This document shows positions 1 through 12,093 of a stretch of 64,000 nucleotides of DNA, piece after piece (position 1 is the first letter of the stretch; each line of letters starts with the position of its first letter). The position numbers and the translations under genes were made by a program. The DNA is taken from positions 1 through 64,000 of the forward strand of contig JACKQL020000130.1 in assembly GCA_018296165.2 (NCBI GenBank), written 5' to 3'. A model generated the notes under the pieces. The model had not been told where the DNA came from. It made no database searches and worked only from the letters and a program-made list of their open reading frames with translations. The stretch is from Termitomyces sp. T153. Taxonomy: Eukaryota > Basidiomycota > Agaricomycetes > Agaricales > Lyophyllaceae.

Positions 1-160
1 GAAATGCCGCATCCGTGCAAAGAGCTGCCACAAAATCAAGGGGAAATCTAATCTTATCCGATTGCAAATGACTCGGAAGTTCGACGGAAGATATCCGAAA
101 GAATCAAATTGAAGACATTTTCTTCCAAGTTCTAACGCGTGCGGGATTGGTGATAACAGA

Positions 161-1684
161 ATGGCCACCATAAACGCTGAAACTATCGCGCGGGTTGCAG
201 AAGAGGCGTTTGAGGCTTCCCAATTAACATCATCATCTGAGCGCGTCAATGCCCTACACGCTATAAGATCAGAGCTCGAGTCCAGACGCGAGGCAATCCT
301 GACTGCGAACAAGGAGGATTTACAGGTTCGGGTTCTGATCTTTGCAAATATGTACGCGTTGACTGGTCTCTTCCCTTAGGCTGCCCAGGCTGAGGTAGAT
401 GCTGGTCGCATGTCGAAATCCCTCCTGGCGCGACTTGATTTGGGCCGGGGAGACAAATGGAATTCGATGCTTCAGGGAGTACTCGATGTCGCTGCACTTC
501 CAGACCCAACCGGCACGGTCTCGTATGCGACGGAACTTGATGATCAGCTAGAACTTTACAAAGTGTCGTGTCCCATTGGTGTACTACTGGTCATCTTCGA
601 AGCTCGTCCGGAAGTCGTTGTGAATATTGCAGCTTTGGCGATAAAGTCTGGTATGACTTTATTTTCGTGTATCATCGAAGCATCGTTGACTTTTCTGATA
701 GGAAATGCTGCCATCTTGAAGGGAGGAAAGGAATCCAATCGAACTGCGAAACTACTTTCCGATGCTATCCAAGCCGGGTTGGCAAAGACCTCTCTTCCCA
801 GAACATACATCCAGACTATTGAGACTAGAGCGGAAGTCTCGTCTCTGTTAGCCATGGACCAGTATATTGATCTCGTCATTCCTCGAGGTAGCAAGGAATT
901 GGTTCAAAATATCCAACACAATACGCGGATACCTGTCATGGGTCATGCAGATGGTCTGTGCTCCATATACCTCGATGAGACTGCAGATGTGGAGAAGGCA
1001 AAACGGGTTATTGTGGATGCTAAAGTGAGGCTCGTAATATCAATCTTCATTGAACGATTAATGACAACCTTGTAGATCGACTACCCCTCTGCGTGCAATG
1101 CGGTGGAAACTCTCATCGTCCACGAGTCTCTGCTCAATACAGTTTGGCCAGAGGTTGCCAGGGCACTCTTAGCTGCAAATGTTGAGCTGCTTTGCGACGA
1201 ATCTACCCTCAAGGTGTTATCATCCCTCCAAAACCCCCCGCAGAATCTGTCAAGACTAGTCAAATCCTCGGAACCCTCTACATACGACATTGAACACCTT
1301 TCTCTGACTCTTTCCGTCATCGCTCTCCCCTCACTTGAAACCGCAATTAAGTTTATCAACCAACATGGATCGGGACACACAGATGCAATCATCACAGAGT
1401 CCGAATCTGCCGCATCGACATTTTGCCGCGGCGTCGACTCTGCAAGTACCTTTGTCAATGCAAGTACGAGGTTTGCAGATGGCTTCAGGTATGGTTATGG
1501 AACAGAGGTTGGCATCAGTACAGGGAGGATACACGCCAGAGGTCCTGTTGGGCTTGAGGGGCTCGTGATCTACAAGTACATGATGCGGAGCAAAAACAAG
1601 GTTGGGCATACTGTAGGAGAGTTTGGTACAGGGAAGAAAAGTTACAAACATCAGCGGATTGAAACATCCTCTGTGCCATTTTGA
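161..1684 (+). CDS. PRO2: Gamma-glutamyl phosphate reductase
   Basis: Reduces gamma-glutamyl phosphate to glutamate semialdehyde with NADPH, the second step of proline synthesis. Four exons read 161-325, 380-650, 702-1024 and 1076-1684. Joined they stay in frame and give about 455 residues, close to yeast Pro2. The three introns are 51-54 bases long with GT/AG ends. Family hallmarks are visible: the N-terminal stretch ending ILTANKEDL, the FEARPEVV segment, GNAAILKGGKES (rebuilt across intron 2), and the catalytic-cysteine region DYPSACNAVETL, rebuilt across intron 3. The C-terminus keeps the FADGFRYGYGTEVGIST and ARGPVGLEGL blocks. The ATG at 161 is the first in frame. It is an ALDH-superfamily fold and probably cytosolic. 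No lesion was seen. Confidence 0.95.
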
Positions 1685-2116
1685 TCACTGTAATATCTTG
1701 CAGAATGGCTTCAATAGTCTTTCAGTGATATTTCATCCTACTTAATCTGAGGACAGGTAGTAGTGAAAAAAATGCGGTCGAAACAATCTCGACGTATCCG
1801 TACTAACACGGCCCTTCAGCGCGCCACCGAGTCGCGAAATCGTGACCTTGTTTAGTTTGTAACCAGCTATTGACTACGGACGAACTCGCTTTTGGCATTT
1901 GATGGATTAAGTTGGACTGGTCGAACCTCTCAGAGATTGCTAGGCTAAATGGCAGCTTGCTGGGATGACAACGACCGTTGGTAGGATTGACTACTAGTAG
2001 TTTATTCAATTCTTATGAACATACTGACGAACACCAAGCTTTCTCAGACGAAAAAGTAGCAGCTGACAGATCAACAACGCCGTCAGATTAGGCCTTGGAT
2101 AAATAAGACATCATTA
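1685..2116. other. Intergenic gap between convergent genes
   Basis: This stretch separates the PRO2 stop from the stop of the RBR ligase on the other strand. It should hold the 3' ends of both transcripts. I see no convincing coding frame, tRNA or repeat in it. Confidence 0.5.
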
Positions 2117-4483
2117 TTATTGCCATGGAAGGCTTGATGACCAGCTAGCTACCTGTGGAGTAGGGGTGTCAAATAATGGCTCTGTCTCGTTTGTAGCGTC
2201 CCATGGATCCAGTGCAGGCTCGCGTGTAGCGACTAGTTCACAATCATGAAACATTACAGCGTATTTGATCTCGTCTGGATTTCGAGATTTGATGATTTCT
2301 CCTCCACAGTTATAACAGAAGTGGCTGCGTGGTATTTTAGCTATGACTACAAGCAAGGCACGACAGAGACATTTACGTATTGCACGCTGGTGCTGAGCAC
2401 TTCAGAGAGACCGTTTTTGTCAAATCAATAAGGACATTCATATATTTGATTGGAAAGATGCTTACAGCCATATGATTACATCCTTTAATTTTCTCAATGA
2501 GAGTCCGACAACCTGAAAACTCGTTAGTTGGTGCAAGTTTCTGCTAGGTCAATCATTACCTGGACATTGTTTCCATCCCAGGCTCTCTGAAAGGCTGTGT
2601 AGCCCTGTGGTGCTGTCACAGAAATGTCGTGGTCCTTCGTGATCTATCTTTTGCTGACATTCCTTACACCACCTGTGCCCACAACCTACGGGACACAGGA
2701 TTTCATTTAATCCATTATAATCAGCTCTATCAACCAAGACCGAGTTCTTGCACCTGCAAGGATTTGCCTTTAGTCATGGGCGACCATTGGCAAAAAAAAT
2801 TGTTTTACGAGTTGCAAGTTACTTTGATGGAAACACTCGAATTTTGCAGCTCTTCAAAAATTTCCATCTCCTTGCCAGTTATACCAAGCTTTCGGATGGT
2901 AAATTCGTTGATAACTAGGAAACATCAACAGCAACTTGAGATCAAAGCAACCATGAAAACATACCAGTCGGTTCTTCTACCCTTCCATCCGCTCTACATG
3001 CAGGACAGAGGACAGGGAACTTACGAGATCGCAAATCTGCTTGTACTGTTCCCTTCAGACAATCTTCACAAAATATGTGCTGACAATCTGATAGTCGAGT
3101 AACAGACTCCTCCCGGTATCTGTCCAAACACACTCCACATTCAAAGTGTACTGAATTCAAAGGCTGTGTTGTTGGTGCGCCAACATCTTCGTGTACTTGA
3201 GACAGCTGTACATCAAAGCTTTGATTCGTAGAAGACTCTGCCTCGACGAGGGATAGCTGAAGGATGTCCACCAATTCCTCCTCTTCATCCGCGATTCGCA
3301 GCGCAAGACTTGAATATCGAGATTTCATAAAGTCTTCATCCAGATCGGGGGAAACAGCCACTTCAAAGTCGGTATTTCTAGGAGATGATCAGTCATATGG
3401 TGTCAGGACATCAACACCAAGTCGTACGTGATGAAAGTAAGATCCTCGAATATCTGAGTCGATGGGTTGGGCACTTCTATGCTCTCCGATTGGGTTTGGA
3501 CTGTTGGTGAGGAATTTGGAACCTCCCTATAGGAAAAGTGAGGTTTTGAAAGGTGCGTACCCATCGTTGCAAGCCATGGTGTTTTTTCTACGTGAGTTCG
3601 CCTCTCCACCGTTGAAGATTGGATTCCTTCTGACCCCGAGGATGCCGTTATCCTGGACGAAATTGTGTTTGTAGGGTGTTGTAAACTGGTCGACGTCTGG
3701 ACTTCTTGTGATTGTTCTGACATGGCAACACCTGATACGTCCCCGTTGGAGGTCGTCCTTTCAAGAAGAACATAAAAGGACACCCTTTCATTAGGCCCAG
3801 ATTCCGGCGGCTCAAGATTTCTAGCAATGAACTCTGCGGTTTGCGACGAAGACTTGCAAAGGTAAATTCCAGCAACTCCAGGTTTAGTAACCTGAGAGTT
3901 AAACGTCAAGAACATTTGGCCACGAAAGCTATGATACTGGAATTTCAAGCAACCCAATGAGTCCCTGCCATTGTCAATAATAGCGGCTGCTAATGAAGTG
4001 TTTCCCATATGCCTGTTATGGTTTTGGAAACTTGATGGAAGGGCAGAATCAGTTTATTCACCTGTCTAAAAGGCTCCTGAGTTTCTTGCAGTTCCCATTA
4101 GGGGTGTAAGTGAACTCCCTGCTCGAGTCAGAAAGGTGTGTGAATTTTCGGAAAAAAGGTGTCTTGATGATATCCCAGGACGAGAGAGCATCCGCTGCTA
4201 CTGACCAATGCTCGCAGATCGACTTTGTTGTCTACATCAAAAATCAACTGAGAATCTATCACAAAAAGTACCAATCACTCACTTTTGCTGCATCGGCGGT
4301 AAGTAGCCAGAGAATTAATTCATCTCCCTCTATCTGACGGTGCATTTCCAGGGCGAGTCGGATAAAATTTAAGGTGACCAGTCGAGCACCAGATTGTCGG
4401 GGTAGATGCTCAGCATCGATCAAGGTTGGCTGGCCAGCATATGCTCGTTGGAGGGTTTCGGAGGGGGTTTGATCTCTGTTCAT
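2117..4483 (-). CDS. RBR-type (RING-IBR-RING) E3 ubiquitin ligase
   Basis: Predicted to pass ubiquitin from an E2 through a RING2 cysteine to a substrate, as HHARI/parkin-type ligases do. The gene is assembled from about nine short exons. The ATG at 4483 starts MNRDQTPSETLQ. The N-terminal third is of unknown function and the middle is serine/threonine-rich. RING1 starts CGVCLDRYREE and continues CQHIFCEDC and CPACRAD. The IBR part contains LCPVGCGHRWCKECQQ and HFCD. Two small exons complete RING2: CPGCRTLIEKIKGCNHM, then CSAPACNTHFCYNCGG. The catalytic cysteine is expected to be the one in GCNHM. The splice at about 3410/3360 (50-base intron) joins the N-terminal ORF to the RING1 exon in frame, which argues for one gene. 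The exon starting the IBR is uncertain because it gives C-R-C where C-x2-C is usual. The substrate is unknown. Such ligases are multigene families in mushrooms. Confidence 0.85.
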
Positions 4484-4975
4484 TCGCAATGATAAAGTTA
4501 CTGTTGGTTTCAAAGCGGAATAAATATTGAGGAGAATATCGCATTTGTCTTTAACGGTTCAAATACAATGAGAGAAACCCTTGCATCGAAGATACAATGG
4601 CATCCTTGTCTTCAAGTGGTTACTTTCTTGACAACGTTGTTACAATGAATCCGACGATCTGGACAGAAGGAATCGATCTAAGCTGCTTATATTGCGCCAA
4701 TGAGAGCCCAGATAGCTCATATTGATCAAACATGTCCTTTGCAAAGGAGCAAGATAGATTGGATAGATTGCTAGACGAGAAATATGCCAGTCCAAAAACA
4801 AGAGCTCATGTTACAAATAATCATTATATCATGGTCACAGGTCGTTACATGTGCATTCTATCTCCATTAGTACGGAGGGAGTAGTCTTTCGTCTTGACTT
4901 GCTTCAGAACTCGTCAGGATCATTTTGTGCATGGATAAAGCCTTTTGGAGTTTTTATTCACGAAGAAAACTACGA
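4484..4975. other. Intergenic; upstream of the RBR gene and downstream of the pectinesterase
   Basis: It contains the RBR promoter side and the 3' side of the pectinesterase, both on the minus strand. I see no RNA gene, repeat or supported ORF here. Confidence 0.45.
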
Positions 4976-6200
4976 CTAGAAACTTTCATCAATCCAGGTA
5001 GCATAGTCAGATCCCAAAACCTGAGCATGCGTGATCAAAGTGTCGAGGGGTGTCTCGTACATTCGCTTAGAAGTGTCTGATCCAGCGCCAGTATTAGCAT
5101 ACTCTTGAAATATACTATTGCGATGATAAGTCAGTTATGATTTCTGGACTTCGCGAGATCACTTACGGTGTAGCATTGGCAGCCATTGTCGTCCATCCTG
5201 CCACATTGATGATATTAGGCAAGATTGATCGTTGGAAAACGACACGAGCGAGCACTCTCCATGGACGGCCAAGATAAACCTTCTGAGTCAAGTCCGTAGA
5301 AGTATTACTTGCGATAGTCGAGCTATCAATGACGTAGTAGCTGGTGTCCGAGGCCACCTCTCTGGAGTTGGCGGTGATTGCACCACCACCAACGGAGGCC
5401 AGAGTGCACTCGCCGAACCATGCTGATGCCGCACCATATATATAGTCAACCGCGCCCTCGATGTAACAGTTGCTATAATACTGAGGACCATCAGCGTCCG
5501 CGAGAAGGGTGTCCTACATCACTATAAGAGAGAGAAAAACGTCATTGAAAGGGTGCGGACGGCTGACTTGGTATCCATAGAAAGCACAACCGTAGTACCC
5601 TTGCTTGATACCCCTGGCAGCCAAAGCAGTGGCTTGCACACCTGGTCCGTACGTATTCTTTATGTTCACATTATACATCTTGAAGTTGTTGCTATGGGCA
5701 CGGAAGGTCGACGAAGGGTCATTGCCACCGTTAGCTTGCGCGTTGAGATTGTAAGCGACTGTCACTGTATTGGCCTTCCAATCCCTTCCACTAGGAACTC
5801 CATGTGAGATTGTGAGATAGCAGAACAGCGGAATGCTATGAGGACTCACTTGGTAGAGTATCCGTATATTGTCAAAGGACCTTATTCAAGTGAGCGAGAG
5901 AAATCATCAGACGTTACCCACATACCGCCGTATGTAACAGTGACCTGTTCTACATAGGTGCCAGGATAAATAAATATAACAGCGGCGGTGGTGCCACTGA
6001 GCGAAGCTACAGCTGCACCAACAGTGCTAAGTCCGTATTAGACATAGAGATCTACATTGCCAGTGTACAATCAAAGACCTATATTCTCCGGCTTGTGCGT
6101 CAGTTTGACGAACTATCTTAGCGCCACTTGGAGGGGTTGTAACAGCCAGAGCGGCAGGAATCGCACTCAAGAACAGATAAAAGAAGCCAAGTGGATTCAT
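4976..6200 (-). CDS. Secreted pectin methylesterase (CE8)
   Basis: Removes methyl esters from homogalacturonan, which opens the chain to polygalacturonases. Start is taken at the ATG at 6200 (MNPLGFFYLFLSAIP), giving a signal peptide that ends near AALA. An upstream in-frame GTG is ignored. The gene has about six short introns. Family motifs are all present: YPGTYVEQV, GYYGCAFYGYQ followed by DTLLAD, GAVDYIYG with AWFGEC, and YLGRPWRVLARVVFQ. The expected catalytic residues are therefore retained: the Gln and Asp around YGYQDT, the Asp in VDYIYG and the Arg in GRPW. The protein ends WIDESF. It faces away from the GH28 gene starting at 6691, so the two share a 490-base upstream region and could be co-regulated (inference). 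Confidence 0.93.
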
Positions 6201-6690
6201 TGAAAACCTCACATTTGCTTTCGTTCGCCATTTCCTTAAATAAAAGGACGAGGCATGAGCAGGATCTGCTTGAACTTATATCCTGCGATGGTCACGAGTT
6301 GAATTACGGATTAACTAGGAATCAAGTTTATGTAAAATCAGGATTCTCGGCGTGTTGGGGAGCTCATGCGGGTCACTTGGGGCCAGGGCTGTTACGCTGA
6401 ATCATCAACAATGTTTCGGCGGAGAAATATGTAGACCATGATGAAAAGGACTGTCCAAATTAGGATATCTTTTTGCAAGAGCCGCGGATTCCATCATGCG
6501 CGTTTCACGTTTACAAAACTATCATGGTTCTTCGGTCTGATGAGCTCGATAATGTCTTCCATGCGTCACCTTTTGTGAACCAAGTCAGTGTAATACTACG
6601 GACCGTCGGCCCTTTCTCTGGGTTTAGTGGAGTTTGCAGTTCCACGTATCAAGAAGTTTTCTTTCAAACAATAGTACAATCGTTCCAACC
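6201..6690. promoter_or_regulatory. Shared upstream region of divergent pectinase genes
   Basis: The 490 bases between the divergent start codons of the pectinesterase and the first polygalacturonase must contain both promoters. I could not pick out a defined activator site by eye. Confidence 0.5.
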
Positions 6691-8079
6691 ATGGTGAAAT
6701 CACATTTTGCTGCGTTTTTCGCTTTAGCGACGTCAGTCCTGCTCGCTCACGGCAATCTTCTGGGAAAGCGCGCGACTTGCACAGTCGCTTCTGCCCAGAG
6801 TGTTTCTGTCGATGATGTCCCAGCTATTGAAGCAGCCATCAAATCTTGCGGTAATGGCGGAGTCATAATCATTCCTGCTGGATATACCTATCAGATACGG
6901 ACAACTCTTGACTTCACTGGATGTGTAAATTGCGAGGTCCAGATTGAAGGCACTCTCAAACTATCCTCCGATACTGCATTTTGGAATGGAGTTCGGGCAG
7001 TGATGCTCTTAGCGAACATCAATGGCGCAATAATACACTCCAAGACCGGAAGTGGTGTTGTCGACGGAAATGGTGTTCCATTCTGGATTGGTCAGTTTTA
7101 CCTCTTGTATGCCCTTATCTACTCATCAAACATCAGAATTTGCTGCGGATAGTTCATTTGCTCGGCCGACACTTGTGTATATTACCGGCGGCTCAAACAT
7201 TGTTGTAGAGAACTTATATTTCAAGAAGTTAGTGTGTCTATTCTCGATGTACAAAGTGTCAACTGATTCATCCTTTCAGTGCCCCAAACGTCTTCCACTC
7301 TGTAACGGGTGGCGCTACCGATGTCGTTTATCGAGGACTTAGGTTAAACGCTGAAGTCTACGACGATGTCATACCTAAGAATACCGACGGGTTCGATGTC
7401 GGCGCGTCCTATGTGACAATCTCGAACGTCACTGTCAATAATCAAGACGACTGCGTTGCTTTTAAGCCAAACGCCAACTACGTCACAGTCACAGACATCA
7501 CTTGTACTGGTTCCCATGGTCTGAGTGTAGGTTCTCTTGCAAAAGGAAGCAATGACATAGTGAGTGGAAGATTACCTTGTCATTCTCGTATTGATAAACC
7601 ACTGTCAGGTCCAAAATATCTACGTTGATCGAGCAACTATGATAGACTCAGCGAAAGCCACTGGAATCAAATTGTATGACGGAACGTCTGGCCATGGTGT
7701 TGCCACTGTCCGGAATGTAACTTACAACAACATTGTCGTCAAGAATTGTGATTACGCCGCGCAGATCCAGAGCTGTTATGGTTCTACCTCGACATGTGCG
7801 GCAAGTAATCACACAATTACGGACGTCTACTGGTCCAACATCTCGGGTACTACGTAAGGATTTCTACTAACGTAGTAATCACTTGAGCTTACCCACAAGC
7901 TGTCTAGCTCGACGAAATACGACCCTGTTGTCGCCAATCTGAATTGCCCTTCTCTGGGAACTTGTAATATCCACGTATCCAGTTTCACTGCCAAAGCTCC
8001 GTCAGGCAAGGCCAACGTGTTATGTTCGGCTGTGGATGGTACACTGGGAGTGACTTGTAGTGGAGCTGCTTCTGGATGA
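6691..8079 (+). CDS. Secreted polygalacturonase, GH28 (copy 1, apparently intact)
   Basis: Hydrolyses de-esterified pectin. The ATG at 6691 starts a signal peptide (MVKSHFAAFFALATSVLLA), followed by LLGKR, a likely kexin site before the mature ATC. The beta-helix core carries the GH28 catalytic signatures NTDGFD, QDDCVAFK, TGSHGLSVGS and ATGIKLYDG. The HGTATV-like and CDYAAQIQSCYG blocks resemble exo-acting fungal enzymes, so exo-polygalacturonase is my first guess and endo cannot be excluded. Four short introns; the reading frame is open through the C-terminal CSAVDGTLGVTCSG. It heads a tandem set of three related copies (see 8477 and 10087) and faces the pectinesterase. Confidence 0.92.
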
Positions 8080-8476
8080 ATACTTTCATGTACGGGTGGC
8101 CGATGTTGTTTGTCTCTCCACTTGAACCTTTTTACAAATTCCCCGAGATCAGTTTCAACGATGTTCCATTTATGAGAGGAGATGAGACCTGCCACTTTTG
8201 GGTTATTTATGCTCGCCATTTTTTTGGGTGGATGAATCTTGGACCGACCATTATCCACATGTATATTCCCAGCCGCGAAATTTTTTGGACTTATGATGCC
8301 GATTTCGGGGAAATGTGCATTGTCCATCTCGCTTCCTCGTAGGCAACTGTCACGAGTATCTCTTCACGGGATTTGGGTCGGACCTTGGCCCTTTTTGAAG
8401 AGACGGCTATACATTCAACATCACTTAAGGGTTCGTTCACTTGCATACTTTTATGCTGGGTACAAATAATTCAGTC
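8080..8476. other. Gap between GH28 copies 1 and 2
   Basis: About 400 bases with no coding frame I would support. They serve as the 3' side of copy 1 and the upstream side of copy 2. Confidence 0.4.
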
Positions 8477-9879
8477 ATGACGAAACCATGCCTTGTTGCG
8501 TACTTCACTGTCGCGACGTTTGCCCTCCTCACTTGCGCTAATCTCCTGGATAAGCGAGCGACCTGCATAGTCCCCTCGGGCCAGAGTGTTTCCGTTGACC
8601 ATGTTCCAGCAATTAAAGCAGCCATCCAGTCTTGTGGGAACGACGGAGTCATAGTCATTCCAGCAGGTTATACCTACCAGATACGTTCCCCTCTTGATTC
8701 TGCGGGCTGTATCAATTGCGAGGTCCAGATCGAAGGTACCCTCAAACTGTCATCTGATACGGCATATTGGGATGGAGTCCGTGCTGCGATTACTGTTACA
8801 AATATCAACAGTGCAACGATACATTCAAAAACAGGCTCCGGTGTGATCGATGGGAATGGTGTTCCCTTCTAGACCGTTCAGTATCTGTTCGCGTGCACAC
8901 CAAGCCACACTCATCAAGTTCCAGCATGGGCCGCGGATAGCTCATATTCTCGTCCACGACTTATGTCCATCTCCGGAGGTTCAAACATTGTAGTCGAAAA
9001 TCTATATTTTAAGAAGTCAGTATATACTCAATTCTCGGGATACATAAATCATTGATTATCCTTAGTTCCCCGAGTTTCTTCCATACTGTGAACGGTGCTA
9101 CGAATGTGATTGATCGGGGGCTCAGACTTGATGCTGAAATCTACCCAACTATCGCGCCGAAGAATACCGATGGTATCGACGTTAGCGCGTCTTATGTGAC
9201 GATTTCAAACATCACTGTCAGCAATCAAGACGACTGCATTGCTTTCAAGCCAGGCGCGAACTACGTCACAGTAACGGACGTCATTTGCACTGGATCGCAT
9301 GGCATAAGTGTGGGGTCTTTGGGACAAAGTAGCAATGATGTGGTGGGTTACGAATAGCTGCTTGGTTTAATCTTGTAATGACAGTCCACTCTTAAGGTTT
9401 CCAATATCTACGTCAGTGGAGCAACGATAATTAATTCGACGAAGGCTACCGGAATTAAATTGTGGGATGGTACATCTGGTCATGGTGTAGCCACTGTCCG
9501 GAACGTGACCTTCAATAACATCGTCGTCAAGAACTCCGACTATGCGGCACAGATCCAAACATGCTACGAATCTACTGGCACATGCGTGCCAAGTGCTCAT
9601 ACAATTACGGATGTGTATTGGACCAATGTCTCCGGCACTACGTCAGAATCTTTTTACTTCAAAGAGTAAATCTCGAACTCATTCAATGACATTCATATGA
9701 GTCTAGATCGTCTAAATACGACCCCGTTGTCGCCAATTTGAATTGTCCTTCTCTAGGAACTTGTAATATTCACGTATCGAGCTTCACCGTCAAACCTCCG
9801 TCAGGCAAGGCCGATGTGTTATGTTCGGCCGTGGATGTGTACACTGGGAGTGACTTGTAGTGGCGCTGCTTCTGGATGA
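8477..9879 (+). pseudogene. GH28 polygalacturonase copy 2, disabled by a stop and a frameshift
   Basis: Clear tandem paralogue of copy 1, with signal peptide MTKPCLVAYFTVATFALL, the KRATC junction, NTDGIDV, QDDCIAFK, GSHGISVGS and ATGIKLWDG. Two lesions are visible. At the end of exon 1, where copy 1 reads TTCTGGATTG/GTCAGT, this copy reads TTCTAGACCG/TTCAGT. The tryptophan codon is now a TAG stop and the GT splice donor is lost. Near the 3' end one extra base turns the GGTACACTGG region into TGTACACTGG, so the frame ends at TTGTAG (about 9860) instead of at the position matching copy 1. The rest of the protein is well conserved, so inactivation looks recent. Assembly error is the alternative. 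Confidence 0.85.
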
Positions 9880-10086
9880 ATACTAGACTCATACTGGCAT
9901 GTAGAGGAGATAAGAATAATGACACTGCCCTCACGACCACGCTCCAACCAAGTCTTTCTCAACGCATGTGCGATGTCACGGTCCTTGATTCCGCAAAAGA
10001 TTTAAAATCTCGCTCCTCCAGACCATCAAATTTACAGGATTTGAACGATTCGTGTGTGGCGGGCCGTCGGCCCTCCCTTGGTAGCG

Positions 10087-11985
10087 CATATGCATTTGGT
10101 ATAACCGTGCCAGCTCCGGTGAAACAATATCCCGCCATATATCTTGTTCTTACGACGTCAATCCTACTCTGTACAGCCAGTTCCGCCCAGAATGTTTCCG
10201 TTGACGATGTTCAAGCTATTGAAGCAGCCATTATATCTTACCGCTTGCGGAAACGGCGGAGTAATTCCTGATGGATATACATATGAAACACGCCAACTCT
10301 TGACTTCACCGGATGTATAAATCACAAGGTTCAGATTGAAAGCACAGTCTTTCAGGCTTTCATTTGCTACTGCATTCAGAAATGGGGCTCGGGCAGCGAT
10401 ACTTATCTTATAGCAGAAGATAGTAATGACACTGACCATCTTTTTGCTACAGTGTTTCTTTATTAGGCTGAGCGACTCTTTTTCAAATTAGTCTGAGCCC
10501 GTCTCACAGGTTCGTCATCAAGAAAAATAAAGGGAAATCGTCAGAGTCGACCCAAAAAAATTGTCTTCGGAAAGTGCTGTAACGAACATCAAAAGCGCAA
10601 TAATACACTAGAACTGAAGCTTGAAGACCGGTACCAGAAACAACGTCGACGGAAATGGTCTCCCCTTCTGGATTGGTCGGTTCTCACTCAAGATTGGTAT
10701 ACCGGTAGGTTCATCGGGTTTTAGTGTTTGCTTCAGATAACACGTATGGTCGTCACGGTTCAGCCCTAATGTGGATGACTGGAGGCTTGAATAAGATATC
10801 TATTGTAAGTTAGTAGTTGTATACATACTCCCAGGCTCTGGAGAAGGATTATTTGAAATGTCAGTCTCCAAACCGGTTTCCATGTCGTGGTAAGTAGCGC
10901 CACTGATCGGGGACGTTTGCTTCGTATGACACGTTTGGTCGTTCAAAGTCCAACCCTAATACACAAAGCTGGAGACTCAAAGATTATAGTTGAAAGTGTC
11001 TATTGTAAGTGTATTGTATTCGATTTGTATACATCCCTTCATGAGTTTGGGAAAGTAAAATTCGAAATTTCAGCCCTCAAGCCGGCTTCCATTCCATTCC
11101 GCGGCAAGTAGGGCACCAATGTAATTTATCTAGAACTCAGGTTCATCACACCATTACTCATAAGAATTCCGACTGTTCATATATGACAATTTCAAACGGG
11201 CACAAACTACGTCATAGTTAGGAATGTCACCTGTACTGGATCTTACGGTATCAGCGTAGGTTCTCTGGCAGAAGGTATCAATGATGTTGTGAATTCGCTC
11301 CTTGGTTTGGCGTGTTACTTGTGTTGATAATTCCTTCAGGTTACCAAGATTTATGTCAGTGGCGCAACCATGATCAACTGGATAAGAGCCACTGAAATCT
11401 AGTTGTGAGATGGCACGATTGACCACAGTACCACTGCCTTTCATAAAAAAAATTTGACTATGTAGCGCAGATTCGACAGTTTGTAACGGGAACGTGACGA
11501 TGCCGCAGGGGAACGCCACATCTCGCAAAAGATTTTCCTGACTGTAATGTTACTACCCTTTCACTTACCTCATCTCAAACATTTCAGTAGCCATATATAT
11601 AGTGATAGACTGTTACCGAGAATACAAGTGAGCTTGAAATCATCCCGTCCGAACTCGAACTAGTGTAGTGTAACTGGTGCTCGTGTCACCCTCCCGCTAC
11701 AGATTATGAATTCACAGGTACTTAATACCAAGTGATCACACAATCATGGATGTCGACTGGACTAAATAGTGCTATCTCAGGTACTAAAGGACATCGTTTT
11801 CAAGATCGCTCTTTGGAGCTCACCTATGCTATCTACGAAATACGACCCTGCTTTGCTCTTTTCCCTAGGAACATGTATGTAATATTCATATTTCCGATGT
11901 TTACAGTCAAGGCTTTTTCGGGGAAGGGAGACGTATTGCGCTCTACTGTATATGAGATACTAGTTCAAATAGTGCTACCTCAGGG
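10087..11985 (+). pseudogene. GH28 polygalacturonase copy 3, heavily decayed
   Basis: Third tandem relative, recognised from scattered pieces in the right order: a leader-like stretch YLVLTTSILLCTA, then SAQNVSVDDVQAIEAAI near 10190, the DGYTY piece at 10270, VDGNG-like DNA near 10645, the GSYGISVGS equivalent near 11245, the region matching SGATMIN near 11355, and the C-terminal CNIHIS equivalent near 11880. Stops, indels and lost splice sites break every frame. The exon 2 to exon 3 interval appears twice in a row (about 10727-10895 and 10896-11110), an internal duplication absent from copies 1 and 2. Limits are approximate. Confidence 0.8.
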
Positions 11986-12093
11986 TGATTCATCATAAGA
12001 CAACCGCGACAGTAACCCATTAAAGATACTTATGTAAGTAGTCTAGCGAGATCAATACTGGATATTATACATAACAGGATATACAAGAGAAAA

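Noticed and set aside
4976..8079. Pectin methylesterase plus GH28 as a new kind of system
   Set aside because: Clustering of pectin-degrading genes is already known in fungi. Only the decay pattern is notable.
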